Shown piece by piece: positions 34,007-42,893 of a stretch of DNA of 64,000 nucleotides. The stretch covers positions 1 to 64,000 of the forward strand of contig CAYOHP010000008.1 of NCBI GenBank assembly GCA_964403795.1, read 5' to 3'. The notes below the pieces were generated by a model, which made no database searches, had not been told where the DNA came from, and saw nothing but the letters and a program-made list of their open reading frames with translations. A program made the translations under genes and the position numbers. How positions within the stretch are numbered: the first letter of the stretch is position 1; every line of letters begins with the position of its first letter. This DNA is from CAYOHP01 sp964403795 [NCBI: uncultured bacterium] (GTDB taxonomy: Bacteria; Muiribacteriota; UBA6191; CAZXTJ01).

Positions 34007-34854
34007 CCCCGGTACGAACGGTTCGGATCGGATCGGTGGCGATCGGACCCGATCAACCCCTCGGACTGATCCTCGGCCCCTGCGTGGTCGAGGATCCGGA
34101 GCGCACCCTGGCGATCGCCCGCCGGGCCCGGGACATCGCCCGGGAAGCCGGTCTGCCCTTCGTCTTCAAGGCCAGTTACGACAAGGCGAACCGCACCAGC
34201 CTGGCGTCGTACCGAGGGCCCGGGGTCGACGAGGCGCTCGCCACCCTGGCCTCGATCAAGCGGGAACTCGGCGTCCCGCTGCTCACCGACGTCCACCGGG
34301 AGGACGAGATCGAGCGGGCGGCCGCGGTCGCCGACTGCCTCCAGATCCCGGCGTTCCTGTGTCGCCAGACCGACTTCGTGGTGGCGGTGGCCAGGGCGGG
34401 GCGGGCCGTCAACGTGAAGAAGGGGCAGTTCCTCTCCCCCTGGGACGTCGGCCCCATCGCCGAGAAGGTGCTCTCGACCGGCAACCCGAATCTGCTGCTC
34501 ACCGAGCGGGGAGCCAGCTTCGGCTACCAGAACCTGGTGGTCGACATGCGCTCGCTGCCCGCCATGCGGGCGGTCGGCTTCCCGGTGGTCTTCGACGCCA
34601 CCCACTCGGTGCAGCTCCCCGGTGCCCACGGCCACGAGACCGGCGGGATGCGTCCCTACATCCCCTACCTGGCCAGGGCCGCGGTCGCCGCCGGCTGCGA
34701 CGCGGTGTTCATGGAGGTCCACGACGACCCCGAACAAGGGCTCTCGGACCGGGCCACCATGTTCCCGCTCGCCGACCTGGAGCGGCTGGTCGGCGACCTG
34801 GCGGCGCTCGACCGGATGTCCCGGGAGCGCGGCTTCCGCGGCGCCATCGGGTAG
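34003..34854 (+). CDS. kdsA: 3-deoxy-8-phosphooctulonate synthase, metal-dependent type
   Basis: 283 residues. It carries the canonical metal-ligand Cys (LILGPCVVED, C27) with H201, E238 and D249, and KdsA signatures FKASYDKANRTS, SYRGPGVDE, VPLLTDVH, IPAFLCRQTDF, NVKKGQFLSPW, TERGASFGYQNL and the TH...LPGAHGHETGG loop. It condenses D-arabinose-5-phosphate with PEP. Coupled to kdsC by a 4-nt overlap. Arabinose-5-phosphate isomerase (kdsD) is not in the window. Confidence 0.95.
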   Translation: MTPVRTVRIGSVAIGPDQPLGLILGPCVVEDPERTLAIARRARDIAREAGLPFVFKASYDKANRTSLASYRGPGVDEALATLASIKRELGVPLLTDVHREDEIERAAAVADCLQIPAFLCRQTDFVVAVARAGRAVNVKKGQFLSPWDVGPIAEKVLSTGNPNLLLTERGASFGYQNLVVDMRSLPAMRAVGFPVVFDATHSVQLPGAHGHETGGMRPYIPYLARAAVAAGCDAVFMEVHDDPEQGLSDRATMFPLADLERLVGDLAALDRMSRERGFRGAIG

Positions 34855-34867
34855 CAGGCTCGCCCCG

Positions 34868-35656
34868 TCAGGGAGCGGCCGAGGAAGGCGGACCCGGCTG
34901 CCCGCTCCGATCGATCCCGCCGAGCCAGAAACTCGCCCCCAGGTAGTAGACGACGTACCCGAGCGATCCCCAGACCAGGGCCGCGGGCGGGGTCGGGAGC
35001 GTCAGCAGGATGCCCGCCACCGAGGCAGCCCACAGGAGCGTCAGGGCGAGGGTGAGCCTCTGCCACGGGACCGTGCGGGAGGGGTAGACGAACTTCAGCG
35101 GCAGGAAGACCGCCACCGCCAGCAGGAGGACCACTGCCAGATTGGTGGTCGGTCGCAGGCCGAGCACATGCAGGTAGACCACCAGGATGTTCCAGTAGGA
35201 CGGGAAACCCCGGAAGAAGTGGTCGTCGGTCTTGGCACGGACATGGGCGAACTGGTAGCCGGACGCCAGGCAGATCGCCCCGGCGCCGACCAGGCACAGC
35301 TCGTCGGGGAGGAGCGCCGATCGCATGAGGAACCAGGCCGGCACGAAGCAATAGGTGACGAAATCGACCAGGTTGTCGAGCAGGGCCCCGTCGATCTCCG
35401 GGATCAGACGGTCGAGGCGCATCCGGCGCGCCAGGGTGCCGTCCACCGAATCGATCGCGACCGGGATGGTCATCCAGAGCAGGGCTTCGCTGAGCCGCCC
35501 CCCGGCGATCGCTTCCAGTGCCAGCAGGTCGAAGATCGCCGAACTGGCGGTGAGCAGGTGGACGCACCAGCCCTCGATGCGGTTGCCCCTGGGGGGCTCC
35601 CCGCTCATGGTCTCGAGGCGGGCGCCCCCGGGACGGGCCGGTTCGTCCGTACCCAT
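34868..35656 (-). CDS. pcs: Phosphatidylcholine synthase (CDP-alcohol phosphotransferase)
   Basis: 262 residues from ATG 35656 (246 from ATG 35608). Eight or so TM helices. The CDP-alcohol phosphotransferase motif is present: D69-x2-D72-G73-x2-A76-R77 ... D89-G90 ... D94-x3-D98. The segments FVTYCFVPAWFL and FRGFPSYWNILVVYL place it with bacterial phosphatidylcholine synthases, which join CDP-diacylglycerol and choline in the inner membrane. AGGAGG lies upstream of 35656. It sits 50 nt from an OpuB-like choline/betaine transporter gene on the same strand, which fits supply of choline. Confidence 0.87.
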   Translation of the reverse strand: MGTDEPARPGGARLETMSGEPPRGNRIEGWCVHLLTASSAIFDLLALEAIAGGRLSEALLWMTIPVAIDSVDGTLARRMRLDRLIPEIDGALLDNLVDFVTYCFVPAWFLMRSALLPDELCLVGAGAICLASGYQFAHVRAKTDDHFFRGFPSYWNILVVYLHVLGLRPTTNLAVVLLLAVAVFLPLKFVYPSRTVPWQRLTLALTLLWAASVAGILLTLPTPPAALVWGSLGYVVYYLGASFWLGGIDRSGQPGPPSSAAP

Positions 35657-35706
35657 GGCAGCCGTCGACCTCCTCGGTTCCCCATGATGGTAGCCGGTCG
35701 CAGGCG

Positions 35707-37263
35707 CTACTTCCCGTCGAGGAAGCCGGCGGCGACCTCGGCCGGGGAGCGATGGGTCTCGTCGACGGCGTGGTTCAAGGTCTGCATCGTCCGGTCGTCG
35801 ATCCGGTTGGAGAGCGAAGCCAGGGCCGCTCGGACCCCGGGTCGCGCCAGGGCGTCCGCCCGCGCCACCGCGGCGGCGTGGTAGGGCGGGAAGTAGCGAC
35901 GGTCGTCCTCCAGGGCGACGAGGTCGAAGACCAGGATCCGGCCGTCGGTCGAGTAGTTGCAGATCACGTCCACCTCGCCCGCCGAGAGCGCCTGGTACAT
36001 GAGGTTGGTGTCGAGGTCCCGGGCCTCCCCGAAGCGCATGCCGTAGGCCTTGCACAGGCCTTCGAACCCGTCGGAGCGCTCCATGAACTCGGCCACGAAA
36101 CCGCCCTTCAGGCTCCCCGCCGAGGCCGCCAGGTCGGAGATCCGGGTCCAGCCCCGACGCTTCGCCTCCGCCCGGGGCAGGCTCAGCACGTAGGTGTTCT
36201 CGAACCCGTAGGGGTCGAGCCACTCGCAGCCGAGCCGGGCGTACTCGCGGCGCACGGTGGCGAGCACCGAGACCGGATCCCGGTCGACCGGCAGGTCGAG
36301 GATCGCCATCAGGGCGGTCCCGGTGTACTCGGGATAGACGTCGATCTCCCCCCGGACCAGGGCCTCGTGGGCGATCATGGTGGCGCCCAGGTTGAAGCGC
36401 CGCTCGACCGGGTGCCCCGCCCGCTCCAGCACCTGCGCCATGAGCTCACCCAGCACCAGCTGCTCGGTGAAGTTCATGCTCCCGACCACCACCGGGCGGA
36501 CTCCGGTCCCGGGACGGGCCGCGGGGACCCGGAGGGCGATCGCCCCCGCCGTCAGCAGGACCACCAGCACCAGGCTGACCCGCCCGATCCACCGCACCAG
36601 GGAGGATGTCCTCCGGGCCGGGGTCCGGCGCCGGTCCCCGGCGAGCAGGCGGGCCGCTTCGCCCAGGGCCGCGTCCACCACCAATGCCAGGACCGCGGCG
36701 GGGATGGCGCCCAGGAGCAGGAGCCGATCGTTGCGCAGGGCCAGCCCCTCGTTGATGAAGCGCCCTAGCCCCCCGGCCCCCACGAACGCAGCCAGGGTGG
36801 CGATCCCCACCCCGACCACCGCGGCGGTGCGGACCCCGGCCGCGATCACCGGCAGGGCGAGGCGCAGCTCCACCATCCAGAGCCGCTGCCAGGAGGTCAT
36901 CCCGATCCCGGTGGCGGCATCCACCACCGGGCGAGGGATCCCTTCGATCCCGGCCACGGTGTTGGCGACGATCGGGAGCAGGGCGTAGAGCGCCAGGGCC
37001 AGGAGCGCGGGGGTGGCCCCCAGGGCCCCGGTCACCGCCAGCAGGAAGGCCAGCAGGGCCACGGTGGGCAGGGTCTGGATGACCCCCACCGCGGCCAGCA
37101 CCAGACCCCGCACCCGGCGGAACCGGCAGGCGGTCACCCCCAGGGGGACGCCGATCACGATCCCGGCCAGGGTCGAGACCACCGTCAGGAAGACGTGCTC
37201 GGCGATCTCGACGCGGAGCTCCGGTCCGCGGGCGATCACGAAGGCGAGGGTGTCCTGGTTCAA
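35707..37263 (-). CDS. Choline/glycine betaine ABC transporter, permease-binding protein fusion
   Basis: 518 residues. Residues 1-215 are a binding-protein-dependent permease of the OpuB/ProW type, with the inner-membrane loop motif (EGIPRPVVDAATGIGMTSWQ) contacting the ATPase. A further TM helix (230-255) leads to a periplasmic OpuAC-type domain (VGSMNFTEQLVLGELMAQ; LVRGEIDVYPEYTGTAL), about 265-518. Permease-binding protein fusions are known in this family. TTG 37263 is the earliest in-frame start; no clear ribosome site. No ATP-binding subunit is in the window. Next to phosphatidylcholine synthase, choline import is the likely job. Confidence 0.89.
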   Translation of the reverse strand: MNQDTLAFVIARGPELRVEIAEHVFLTVVSTLAGIVIGVPLGVTACRFRRVRGLVLAAVGVIQTLPTVALLAFLLAVTGALGATPALLALALYALLPIVANTVAGIEGIPRPVVDAATGIGMTSWQRLWMVELRLALPVIAAGVRTAAVVGVGIATLAAFVGAGGLGRFINEGLALRNDRLLLLGAIPAAVLALVVDAALGEAARLLAGDRRRTPARRTSSLVRWIGRVSLVLVVLLTAGAIALRVPAARPGTGVRPVVVGSMNFTEQLVLGELMAQVLERAGHPVERRFNLGATMIAHEALVRGEIDVYPEYTGTALMAILDLPVDRDPVSVLATVRREYARLGCEWLDPYGFENTYVLSLPRAEAKRRGWTRISDLAASAGSLKGGFVAEFMERSDGFEGLCKAYGMRFGEARDLDTNLMYQALSAGEVDVICNYSTDGRILVFDLVALEDDRRYFPPYHAAAVARADALARPGVRAALASLSNRIDDRTMQTLNHAVDETHRSPAEVAAGFLDGK

Positions 37264-37297
37264 GGGAGTCGGGGTCCGGGGTCCGGGGTCCGGGCAT
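37264..37297. repeat. Short tandem repeat of GTCCGGGG
   Basis: Between the transporter and subtilase genes: GTCGGGGTCCGGGGTCCGGG and one more unit, about four 8-bp units in all. A similar pattern occurs near 7648-7668 before the kinase gene. It may be a simple-sequence slip site or a regulator site. Confidence 0.6.
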
Positions 37298-37307
37298 GGT
37301 ACCCGAC

Positions 37308-37337
37308 TTGCCGCCCCTGCCCTTCCCGGGCTAGCCT
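37308..37337 (+). promoter_or_regulatory. Sigma-70-like promoter of the subtilase gene
   Basis: TTGCCG (37308-37313), 18-nt spacer, TAGCCT (37332-37337). It leaves a leader of about 80 nt ending in AGAGGAG before GTG 37427. Confidence 0.5.
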
Positions 37338-37426
37338 CCTCCGCTCGCTCCGCGGCGCCGACCGGCGACCTCGATCACAACACAAAGACGGAGCGACGAG
37401 CCGAGTATCGAGCAGAGGAGTCCGTC

Positions 37427-38722
37427 GTGTCGTCAGCCTTCCGTCGCGCCGCGATCCGCGGTTTCGGCCTTCCCCTCTTCACCGCCCTGCTGGGCCTCGC
37501 CGCGGTCCCGGCCGCCGCCGACGAGTACCTGGTCTTCCTCTCCGGGTATCCCGACATGGAGGAGGTCTCCGAAGGTTCGACCTCGGTGGTGGCCCTCCTC
37601 CAGGAACACCATGACCGGGCCTTCTCCCGGGTCGAAGCCGGCATCCGCGGGCTCGGTTTCGGCGAGACGACGACCACCCACCTCTGGATCGCCAACGCCT
37701 TCCACCTCGAGTGCGACCGGGTGACCGCCGGCCGGATCTCCCGGCTCGCCGGGGTCGAGCGGGTGCAGCCCGTCGAGCGGGTACCCCGGCCCCGGGTGAC
37801 GGTCCCCGATCGCACCGCGCCCCAGGCGTCCAAGATCACCTGGTCGGTCGAGAAGGTGAAGGCCCCGGCGGCCTGGGCTGCCGGGATCGACGGCCGGGGA
37901 GTGGTCGTCGGCCACATCGACACGGGAGTGGACCCGAACCACCCCGACCTGAAGGGCAAGATCCTCCGCTTCCGCGATTTCGTCGACACCGCCAACACGA
38001 GCCCCAAGGACGGCGACGGCCACGGCACCCATACCGCCGGGACCATCGCGGGCGGCGCCGCCGGCGGTACCGCCATCGGCGTGGCGCCGGGCGCCCGGCT
38101 GATCGTGGCCCGGGTCCTGGACGAGAACGGGTCCAATACCTTCCGCCTGCTCCGGGCCATGCAGTGGATGATGGACCCCGACGACAACAACGCCACCAAC
38201 GACGCCCCCCAGGTTTGCTCCAACTCCTGGGGCTCGACGTTGGGCTTCGATCCCTCGTTCTGGCTCACCGTGTCCTCGTGGCGCAAGGCCGGGATCGTCC
38301 CGGTGTTCGCGGCCGGGAACGAAGGCCCCGATCCCAAGACCACCGGGATCCCGGGCGGGTATCCCCACAGCTACGCGGTGGGCGCCACCGACGACCGGGA
38401 CCGGATCGCCGACTTCTCCAGCCGGGGCCCGGTGCGCTGGGGTCTCTCGACCTACGTGAAGCCCGATGTCTCGGCCCCCGGGGACTTCGTCTACTCGGCC
38501 AACGACGGGGGCGGCTACACCTACCTGTCGGGGACCTCGATGGCGACCCCGGCCGTAGCCGGCGCCCTGGCCCTGCTCAAGCAGAAGCACCGGAACTGGA
38601 CCGTCGACCAGCTCGAGGCGAGGTTGGCAGCCACCTCCGTCGACCTCGGGGCCGCCGGCAAGGACAACGACTTCGGCGCCGGCCGGATCGACGTGGCGCG
38701 GGCGCTGGGCCTGGCGGAGTAG
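37427..38722 (+). CDS. Secreted subtilisin-like serine protease
   Basis: 431 residues. GTG 37427 follows AGAGGAG. Signal peptide 1-31, an inhibitor_I9-like propeptide (32-125), then the S8 catalytic domain with triad D165 (HIDTGVD), H199 (GHGTHTAG) and S371 (GTSMATP) and oxyanion Asn298 (AAGNEG). The C-terminus ends right after the catalytic domain (FGAGRIDVARAL), so there is no cell-wall or sorting domain; it should be released to the periplasm or medium after self-cleavage. Confidence 0.95.
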   Translation: MSSAFRRAAIRGFGLPLFTALLGLAAVPAAADEYLVFLSGYPDMEEVSEGSTSVVALLQEHHDRAFSRVEAGIRGLGFGETTTTHLWIANAFHLECDRVTAGRISRLAGVERVQPVERVPRPRVTVPDRTAPQASKITWSVEKVKAPAAWAAGIDGRGVVVGHIDTGVDPNHPDLKGKILRFRDFVDTANTSPKDGDGHGTHTAGTIAGGAAGGTAIGVAPGARLIVARVLDENGSNTFRLLRAMQWMMDPDDNNATNDAPQVCSNSWGSTLGFDPSFWLTVSSWRKAGIVPVFAAGNEGPDPKTTGIPGGYPHSYAVGATDDRDRIADFSSRGPVRWGLSTYVKPDVSAPGDFVYSANDGGGYTYLSGTSMATPAVAGALALLKQKHRNWTVDQLEARLAATSVDLGAAGKDNDFGAGRIDVARALGLAE

Positions 38723-38741
38723 CCGGCTCGGGCACCCGGAG

Positions 38742-38915
38742 TCAGCGCAGGAAGCTCAGCCACACCGCGTTGGCGAGCACCAGCACGAGGATCGCGATCC
38801 CGACCGGGAATCCGGAGCCGGGCTCGGAATCGGGATCGCTCTCCTCGGCTCCACCATCGGACCCGGGATCGGGGTCGTCCTTCCCGGCTCCAGCTCCGGA
38901 CTCCCGGTCGACCAC
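38742..38915 (-). CDS. Tiny single-TM protein
   Basis: 57 residues, shorter than the usual cut-off for gene callers. A Gly/Asp/Glu/Ser-rich N-terminal half (DDPDPGSDGG; EESDPDSEPGSG) precedes one C-terminal membrane helix (VGIAILVLVLANAVWLSFLR). GTG 38915 starts 6 nt after the stop of the HEAT-repeat gene, and the frame is open to TGA at 38742. Acidic-plus-TM composition and tight spacing support a real gene; function unknown. Last gene of the CHASE2-cyclase/FecR/HEAT module. Confidence 0.55.
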   Translation of the reverse strand: MVDRESGAGAGKDDPDPGSDGGAEESDPDSEPGSGFPVGIAILVLVLANAVWLSFLR

Positions 38916-38921
38916 TCGCGC

Positions 38922-41249
38922 TCAACCGCCGATCAGGTAGATCCGCGCCAACCGCCCCAGGGCGATGGCCGCGATCGCGAACACCAGCATCTGGAAATAG
39001 CCGATCGCCACCTGCGCCGGGGTGAGCGCCTGGGTGGTGCGGGTGGCCGCGGTCGTCTTCCCGGATCCCCCGGGCGGCGAGGTAGCGGGGGCCGAGCGGG
39101 GACCGGTGCCGGGCGAGGGCTCGAAGTAGGTGGAGCGCTCCACCGCCAGCTGCTGGTCCTCGCCTGAGACCTGGCGGGCTCCCTCCAGGGCCAGCGCCGC
39201 CTCCTCCTCGGAGAGCATGGCGCTGCCACCGAGCTTGGGTTGGGGCAGGGCGGTGGAGGCCCGGATCCGATCGCCGCCGTAGGCCTCCTTGTTCCGGTTT
39301 CGCCCGCTGGCCGCAAGGGGGGGCATGAGCCCCGCCGCCTCCTGCGCCTTGCCGGCGATCTCGGCCGAGGTCTCGGTCCGGCTCTCGGACCGGCCACCGC
39401 CCCCCACCGCGGCCTGCTTCGAGCTCGCCTCCCGGAACGCCTCGCCCAGTGCCTTGGCGAGCGGCTCGAGCAGGCTCGCCTCGGTGGCCATCACGGCGGT
39501 CTCGGCGACCACCCGGGCGACCTGGGCGGCAGCCAGGAAGGACTCCTCGTCCCGACCTCCCACCAGTACCCCGAGCTCGGTCAGGTCGGTGTCGCCCAGG
39601 ATCCAGCGCCGCAGCGCCCCGTAGGCACGGACCCCGGCGTCCCGGCTCTTCCCCAGTCGCTCGGCTTCCGGCGACCGCAACAGGGCCGTCGCCAGCGCCC
39701 GGGCCGCGGCGCGGGCCGCCGGCCCTCCCAGCTCGACCGCTCCCTCCAGGGCCCCGGCCGCCGACGCAGCCTCGGGTCCGAGCTGGCCGAGGCTGTCGGC
39801 GAGCACCACCCGGGTCTCGACGTCCTGGGACTTCTGGAGCGCCTTGCCGAGCACCCCGGCGCACCCCCTCCGGGCACTGGGATGGACCCCCGACAGGAAC
39901 CAGGCAGCCGTCCGGCACGCCACCGGATCGTCCAGTTCGAGGAGCTTCGAGAGGTAGGCGGCCGCCTGGGGATCGTCGGTCGCCCGTCGTCCCAAGGCCC
40001 GGATGGCCTGGATCCGCATGGCGCCCGGGGACGCCTTGGAGACCACGGTGGCGAGGATGGCCGAGGACTGCGGGTAGTCCATGTAGGCCAGGCAGTGGAT
40101 CCCCTGGAGCAGCTCCTGGGGATTGCCGGAGGCCAGCAGGTCCTTGACCCGACGCACCGCCCGGCGGGGGTCGAGCAGCGTGGTCGCCAGGGCCACGTTC
40201 ATCGCCAGCTTGGGATGGCGGGTGTCGAGCAGGGCCAGGACCTTCTCGGAATACTGCTCCGGCGGGACCGGGAGCTTGACCAGGGTCTCGACCGCGGCGG
40301 CCTGCACCACCGGGTTCGAAGTGGCCAGCGCCTCCATCGCCATCTCGAAGCCCTGGCGTTCGCCGGCGGCGGCCACGGCCTGCAGGCAGGCCACCCGCGC
40401 CAGCGGATGGTCGAGCCCGCGGAACACCGAGCCGATCCGGCGGGTGAGCTCGGCGCCCCCGAGCCGCCCCATGGTCTCCACGCTCTGGATCACGGTCCAG
40501 GGATCCCGGGACTCGAGCAGGCGGGTCAGGACCTTCTGGTAGTCGTAATCCCCGAAGCCCTCCATGGCGTAGGCGATCCAGGGCCGGACCTTTTCCTCCC
40601 GGTCGACCAGGCCGGAGAGGTACTCGAAGGCCGGACGGCTGGGAACTCCGCGGAACGCCTGGACCAGACCCGAGAAGACCGGGGTGCCGGAGCGCTTGGT
40701 GGCCAGGTCCATGGCCCGGCCGGCCGCCTCGTCGCCCCCGAAGACCGCATAGGCCGCCATGCACAGCGGTGCCATGGCCCCGGGTCCCGAGACCTCCTGG
40801 ATGGCCTCCAGGCTGGCCGGGATCCGGATCCTCCCCAGCACCCGGAGCGCCGCCACCGAACGGCGTCCCCCGGCCCGGGCCTGGTTCTGGAGGGGCGGTA
40901 CCAGGGTCGCCAGGCTGGAGGCCGCGGCCTGCTCGACGTCGCCGCCATCGACCTTGACGCGGGTGGCGCCGGCGTCGGCATGCCCGAGGAAGCGGGTCCA
41001 GTTGCCGGCCTCCCGGGGCGGATCGCCCCCGGCCCGGAGCAGCCCGTCCTCCAGGCGGCGGCTCCAGAACACGTCCTCGGCCAGCCGGGCGGAGTCGGCG
41101 ACCTCCCCGGACTCGGCGGCCTCCAGCAGGTCGAGGGCCACCGCACTGTCGACGGTGATGGGCTGGCGCTCCAGCCTCCGGAGCAGGAAGGCCTTCGCCA
41201 TGGTCCCCTGGGAGCCGTAGGACCAGAGGATCTCGTCGAGCTGGCGCAA
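38922..41249 (-). CDS. HEAT-repeat protein with C-terminal membrane anchor
   Basis: 775 residues. TTG 41249 follows AGGGGAGG at 7 nt; an alternative is ATG 41201. Residues 100-560 are a row of helical pairs of HEAT type, for example SRDPWTVIQSVETMGRLGGA, PLARVACLQAVAAAGERQG and AMRIQAIRALGRRATDD. After a Ser/Gly/Pro linker there is one C-terminal TM helix (about 745-768). No signal peptide, so the HEAT array should be cytoplasmic and tail-anchored. HEAT arrays are protein scaffolds. Upstream genes encode a CHASE2-cyclase, a FecR-type protein and a small secreted protein. Confidence 0.8.
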   Translation of the reverse strand: MRQLDEILWSYGSQGTMAKAFLLRRLERQPITVDSAVALDLLEAAESGEVADSARLAEDVFWSRRLEDGLLRAGGDPPREAGNWTRFLGHADAGATRVKVDGGDVEQAAASSLATLVPPLQNQARAGGRRSVAALRVLGRIRIPASLEAIQEVSGPGAMAPLCMAAYAVFGGDEAAGRAMDLATKRSGTPVFSGLVQAFRGVPSRPAFEYLSGLVDREEKVRPWIAYAMEGFGDYDYQKVLTRLLESRDPWTVIQSVETMGRLGGAELTRRIGSVFRGLDHPLARVACLQAVAAAGERQGFEMAMEALATSNPVVQAAAVETLVKLPVPPEQYSEKVLALLDTRHPKLAMNVALATTLLDPRRAVRRVKDLLASGNPQELLQGIHCLAYMDYPQSSAILATVVSKASPGAMRIQAIRALGRRATDDPQAAAYLSKLLELDDPVACRTAAWFLSGVHPSARRGCAGVLGKALQKSQDVETRVVLADSLGQLGPEAASAAGALEGAVELGGPAARAAARALATALLRSPEAERLGKSRDAGVRAYGALRRWILGDTDLTELGVLVGGRDEESFLAAAQVARVVAETAVMATEASLLEPLAKALGEAFREASSKQAAVGGGGRSESRTETSAEIAGKAQEAAGLMPPLAASGRNRNKEAYGGDRIRASTALPQPKLGGSAMLSEEEAALALEGARQVSGEDQQLAVERSTYFEPSPGTGPRSAPATSPPGGSGKTTAATRTTQALTPAQVAIGYFQMLVFAIAAIALGRLARIYLIGG

Positions 41250-41273
41250 CCCCTTGCCTCCCCTGGCGTTCGC

Positions 41274-41714
41274 CTACTTGAAGAGCGACTTGAGGAGCGA
41301 CAGGCCCTTGCCGCCCGCCTTCTCCTTCGCCTGTTCCTTCTTGACCTTGTCCTCTGCCTTGTTACCGAGCCAGTTGCTCAGGAGGCCGCCCCCGATGGAC
41401 TTGGCCTGGAGCCCGCCGAGCTCCTTGTCCCGGTGGTGGCGTCGGGTCGCCTCGAGCTTGTGGACTCCCGGTTCGGAACCCTTGGCGAGGCTGGCGAAGC
41501 CTCCGAAGGGTCTGCCCACGGCCAGGCTCCGGGAGAGCCGGACCCGCTCCCCGTCGCTCCACACCATGAGCTTCGATCCCTTCGAGACCACCATGCCGGC
41601 CTCGGGCAACGGGACGAGCTCGTCGGCCGCCCGGACCGCGTGGCCGAGGAGACCGGCAGAGAGCGCCAGCACCAGGATCCTCCCGGTCCAGCCGGGGACT
41701 CCGATGACGACCAT
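41274..41714 (-). CDS. Small secreted protein
   Basis: 146 residues. ATG 41714 follows GAGGAGGTGG. Signal peptide 1-29 (GRILVLALSAGLLGHAVRA). The mature protein is basic, with a run of Lys/Glu/Ala (EDKVKKEQAKEKAGGKG) near the end and a hydrophobic LLKSLFK terminus. No family recognised. It is 13 nt after the FecR-type gene and 25 nt before the HEAT gene, all in one operon. Confidence 0.7.
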   Translation of the reverse strand: MVVIGVPGWTGRILVLALSAGLLGHAVRAADELVPLPEAGMVVSKGSKLMVWSDGERVRLSRSLAVGRPFGGFASLAKGSEPGVHKLEATRRHHRDKELGGLQAKSIGGGLLSNWLGNKAEDKVKKEQAKEKAGGKGLSLLKSLFK

Positions 41715-41726
41715 CAGGCCACCTCC

Positions 41727-42893
41727 TCAGGGATTGTCGATGGACAGGACCTTCACGTCACCCTCGAGCACGTCGACGGTGGGCATGCGCCCGGCGCCGG
41801 CCATCTCGAGGGTGGCCATGGTGACCCCGCCCCTGCGGGTGAAGTCGACCACCTTCAGGTCGTCCCCGTTGGTCCGCGCCATGAACACCGCCACGTCGTG
41901 CCGGGGACCGTGTCGCAGCGGCTGGAAGGTGGGATCGGCCCGGTGGAAGGTCATCTTCCCCTTGCGCAGCCGGCCCATCAGGGCGTTGCCCATGCGATAG
42001 AAGCTGAACTCGGTCCCGGACTCGAAGCGCAGCCAGCCGGTGTGCCGGAGGTGGAGGATGGCGTAGCCGGTGCCCACGGTCAGCACCAGCGGGTTCTGCC
42101 AGTCGCGCCCCGGGGCATCCCAGTCGATCTCCTTGTTCCACCAGGTGGCGTCGACCAGGGCCCCGTCCAGCAGGACCTGCCCCGCGGTCGCCTCGGCGAC
42201 GTGGAACTCCCGGTTGTACTTGGCGTTGACGTGGTCCTGGTTCTCGTAGAGGAACTGCTGGGCGGCCCGGGCCATCATGGCGTAGCGGAAGACCCGGATG
42301 GCATCCACCGCCAGCTCTTGGTTGGAGGTCACCAGTCCGAGCAGGGCCCCGCCGTAGGCCAGGCCGTTCAGGATGCCCCGGGTCACCCCCAGGAAGGTCC
42401 GCTTCTTGCGATGGTCGTACTCGACCGCGAACTCGGTGCCCCGCACCCCGGCCACGACGGTGGGAGCCCGGACGTTGAAGGGGCTCGCCTCGTGCTCCGC
42501 GGGGGGCCGCCGGGTGACCTGGCAGACGACCTTGCCCAGGCTCTCGGAGAACATCCCGACCCAGCTCGTCTGGTCCTGGTTCTCGGGGATGTCGGGGATC
42601 TCGAGCATGGTGTTCTCGGAGACCGCGACCGAATCCTGGCCGCCTTCCTTGTTGTAGAACACCACCTCGCAACTCGACCCGGGACCGGTCCGCACCCGGT
42701 CCCCCATCTGCACCGGCACCTCGCCGGCCAGCGGTCCCTTCCACCGGTTGAAGGCCGCGGCGTAGATCTCGACTTTGCCCCTGGGCTTGGTGATCCGCCC
42801 CCGCGCCGTGCCCTGGGCGATCGCCTGGGGAACCGCAGCCACCGTCAACCAGACCGCAGCGAGCGCCAACCCGACGATGCCAGAGGTCTTCAC
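41727..42893 (-). CDS. Secreted FecR-domain protein
   Basis: 388 residues. GTG 42893 overlaps the cyclase stop (GTGA). Signal peptide 1-26. Residues 30-165 form a FecR domain (GRITKPRGKVEIY; VQMGDRVRTGPGSSCEVVFY; FNVRAPTVVAGVRGTEFAVEY, the last being the family's best motif). The remaining 220 residues contain a helical part (IRVFRYAMMARAAQQFLYENQ) and beta-rich ends. Such domains sense or relay envelope signals. Coupling to a CHASE2-cyclase suggests it is the periplasmic partner of that sensor. Confidence 0.8.
   Translation of the reverse strand: MKTSGIVGLALAAVWLTVAAVPQAIAQGTARGRITKPRGKVEIYAAAFNRWKGPLAGEVPVQMGDRVRTGPGSSCEVVFYNKEGGQDSVAVSENTMLEIPDIPENQDQTSWVGMFSESLGKVVCQVTRRPPAEHEASPFNVRAPTVVAGVRGTEFAVEYDHRKKRTFLGVTRGILNGLAYGGALLGLVTSNQELAVDAIRVFRYAMMARAAQQFLYENQDHVNAKYNREFHVAEATAGQVLLDGALVDATWWNKEIDWDAPGRDWQNPLVLTVGTGYAILHLRHTGWLRFESGTEFSFYRMGNALMGRLRKGKMTFHRADPTFQPLRHGPRHDVAVFMARTNGDDLKVVDFTRRGGVTMATLEMAGAGRMPTVDVLEGDVKVLSIDNP

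Noticed and set aside
37264-37300. GTCCGGGG tandem units as a CRISPR or telomere-like repeat
   Set aside because: Only about four short units without spacers; a simple-sequence repeat is the better reading.
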